Origin: Sulfurospirillum arsenophilum NBRC 109478
Lineage (GTDB): Bacteria > Campylobacterota > Campylobacteria > Campylobacterales > Sulfurospirillaceae
DNA length: 64,000 bases
Assembly: GCF_000813345.1 (NCBI RefSeq)
Contig: NZ_BBQF01000003.1
Span: forward strand, 124,001 to 188,000
Direction: 5' to 3'
Numbering within the stretch: position 1 is the first letter of the stretch; every line of letters starts with the position of its first letter. Positions 62,459 through 64,000 of the stretch are shown here, piece after piece. The position numbers and the translations under genes are program-made. The notes under the pieces were generated by a model. It made no database searches. It was not told the DNA's origin and worked only from the letters and a program-made list of their open reading frames with translations.

Positions 62459-62791
62459 ATGAAAAAAGAGATTCTAGGTGTCCTAACAGCGCTGTTTTCA
62501 GCCTTTGCCGCAACGGCATGTTGTCTGCCTCCTCTGCTGTTTTTACTCTTTGGAATCTCTTTTGGATTTTTAAGTTTCTTAGAAGTCCTCACACCATTTC
62601 GTATACCACTCTCCCTTTTATCGCTCTTTGTTTTGTGGCTTTCATGGCGAAGTTACGCTCATCATACCTTTACATGTAATCCTCAAAAGAGAAAGCGTTA
62701 TCTTTGGCTTTACTCAATGATTTTAGGGGTAATCCTTGTCGTATTACTTTATCCTGAGTGGGCAAATTTTCTAATAGGAACTAATGAATGA
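62459..62791 (+). CDS. MerT-like metal transporter
   Basis: The 110-residue protein has three hydrophobic segments and the paired cysteines of MerT in helix 1 (FAATACCLPPLLF). It would move a soft metal ion across the inner membrane. No merR or merA is nearby, so mercury specificity is doubtful. It overlaps the MerP-like gene by 4 bases. A palindrome copy (62670) is read as FTCN in the helix 2-3 loop. Confidence 0.75.
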   Translation: MKKEILGVLTALFSAFAATACCLPPLLFLLFGISFGFLSFLEVLTPFRIPLSLLSLFVLWLSWRSYAHHTFTCNPQKRKRYLWLYSMILGVILVVLLYPEWANFLIGTNE

Positions 62792-63063
62792 AAAAATGGT
62801 TGATACTCCTTTTGCCTTTAATGCTCTTTGCCAAAGAAGAAGTCGTCATTAAAGTCGCTGAAATGCACTGTCCTTTGTGTACAACAGCGGTCAAAAAAGC
62901 ATTGAAAAGTGTTGAGGGTGTTGAGTCATCTAAAGTAACATTAGAGACAAAATTGGCGGTTGTGATTGCTAAAGATGGCATTGAAGATAAGACGTTTTTA
63001 GAAGCGGTGAAAACGACGGGGTATGAGGGTGTGATTGTGTCTCGGCATCATCTTAAAGACTAA
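62788..63063 (+). CDS. MerP-like periplasmic heavy-metal-binding protein
   Basis: The 91-residue protein has a signal peptide (MKKWLILLLPLMLFA) and an HMA domain with the metal motif MHCPLC followed by VEGVESSKV and TTGYEGV. It probably hands a soft metal ion to the MerT-like protein. It ends the transglutaminase-merT-merP operon before a bidirectional hairpin. Confidence 0.85.
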   Translation: MKKWLILLLPLMLFAKEEVVIKVAEMHCPLCTTAVKKALKSVEGVESSKVTLETKLAVVIAKDGIEDKTFLEAVKTTGYEGVIVSRHHLKD

Positions 63064-63092
63064 AGCTCGCCTCTTATGAGGCAGAGCTTTAG
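63060..63092. terminator. Bidirectional hairpin terminator
   Basis: CTAAAGCTC (63060-63068) pairs with GAGCTTTAG (63084-63092), with an inner CCTC/GAGG. It lies between the convergent merP-like and helicase genes. Confidence 0.75.
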
Positions 63093-63104
63093 AAGTTTGG
63101 TTGA

Positions 63105-64000
<896 letters not shown>

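Overview
The window looks like chromosomal DNA of a campylobacterotal (epsilonproteobacterial) bacterium, most probably Sulfurospirillum or a close relative. The genus is an inference. The order def - clpP - tig | folE - fliI matches my recollection of Campylobacter jejuni. NifS/NifU are the apparent Fe-S assembly proteins. Spermidine-type polyamines come from a carboxy(nor)spermidine dehydrogenase/decarboxylase pair, and a DsbI-type fusion with a C-terminal propeller-like domain is present. Flagellar and chemotaxis genes and a periplasmic Mo/W respiratory enzyme fit a motile, anaerobically respiring organism.

Layout. 0-7.6 kb: 3' end of tex, a Ni/Co exporter with its CsoR-type repressor, a SHOCT membrane protein, a 2-hydroxyacid dehydrogenase, a probably Fur-controlled periplasmic protein, and an aldehyde dehydrogenase with its DUF779 companion. 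7.7-17.6 kb: an AT-rich genomic island bounded by a tRNA-Leu gene and a displaced copy of that gene's 3' part. It carries a small membrane protein plus DsbI, a Tat-exported molybdopterin oxidoreductase with Fe-S and cytochrome b subunits and a TorD-type chaperone, then a two-component system and a solute-binding/PAS protein without an output domain. 17.5-18.1 kb: a five-gene tRNA operon. 18.1-32.6 kb: housekeeping genes (thiG, purN, nnrD, comM, def, clpP, tig, folE, fliI, nifS, nifU, moaD, moaE, moeA). 32.6-48.4 kb: transporters, an ArsR/SDR pair, murein transglycosylase, polyamine genes, a Cache chemoreceptor, and an M20 amidohydrolase facing a yjiHG pair. 48.4-56.4 kb: kdpABCDE behind a 167-bp nested inverted repeat. 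56.5-64 kb: an EF-hand protein, a two-component system, cheY, an orphan adenine methylase, a transglutaminase-merT-merP operon and the 3' part of a DEAD-box helicase.

Two features stand out. The first is the island: its genes form one coherent unit (oxidoreductase, maturation factor, disulfide enzyme and dedicated sensing), but the substrate is unknown. The second is the palindrome TTTACATGTAAA. Its 10-bp core occurs 26 times in 64 kb, 14 of them between genes, and twice it is paired into an identical 14-bp-stem hairpin at a gene end. The core is absent from the island. Other structures worth attention are the 167-bp kdp leader element, an intergenic repeat family with two copies here, a matched pair of operators around an ArsR-type gene, and a 9-1-9 palindrome in front of nifS.
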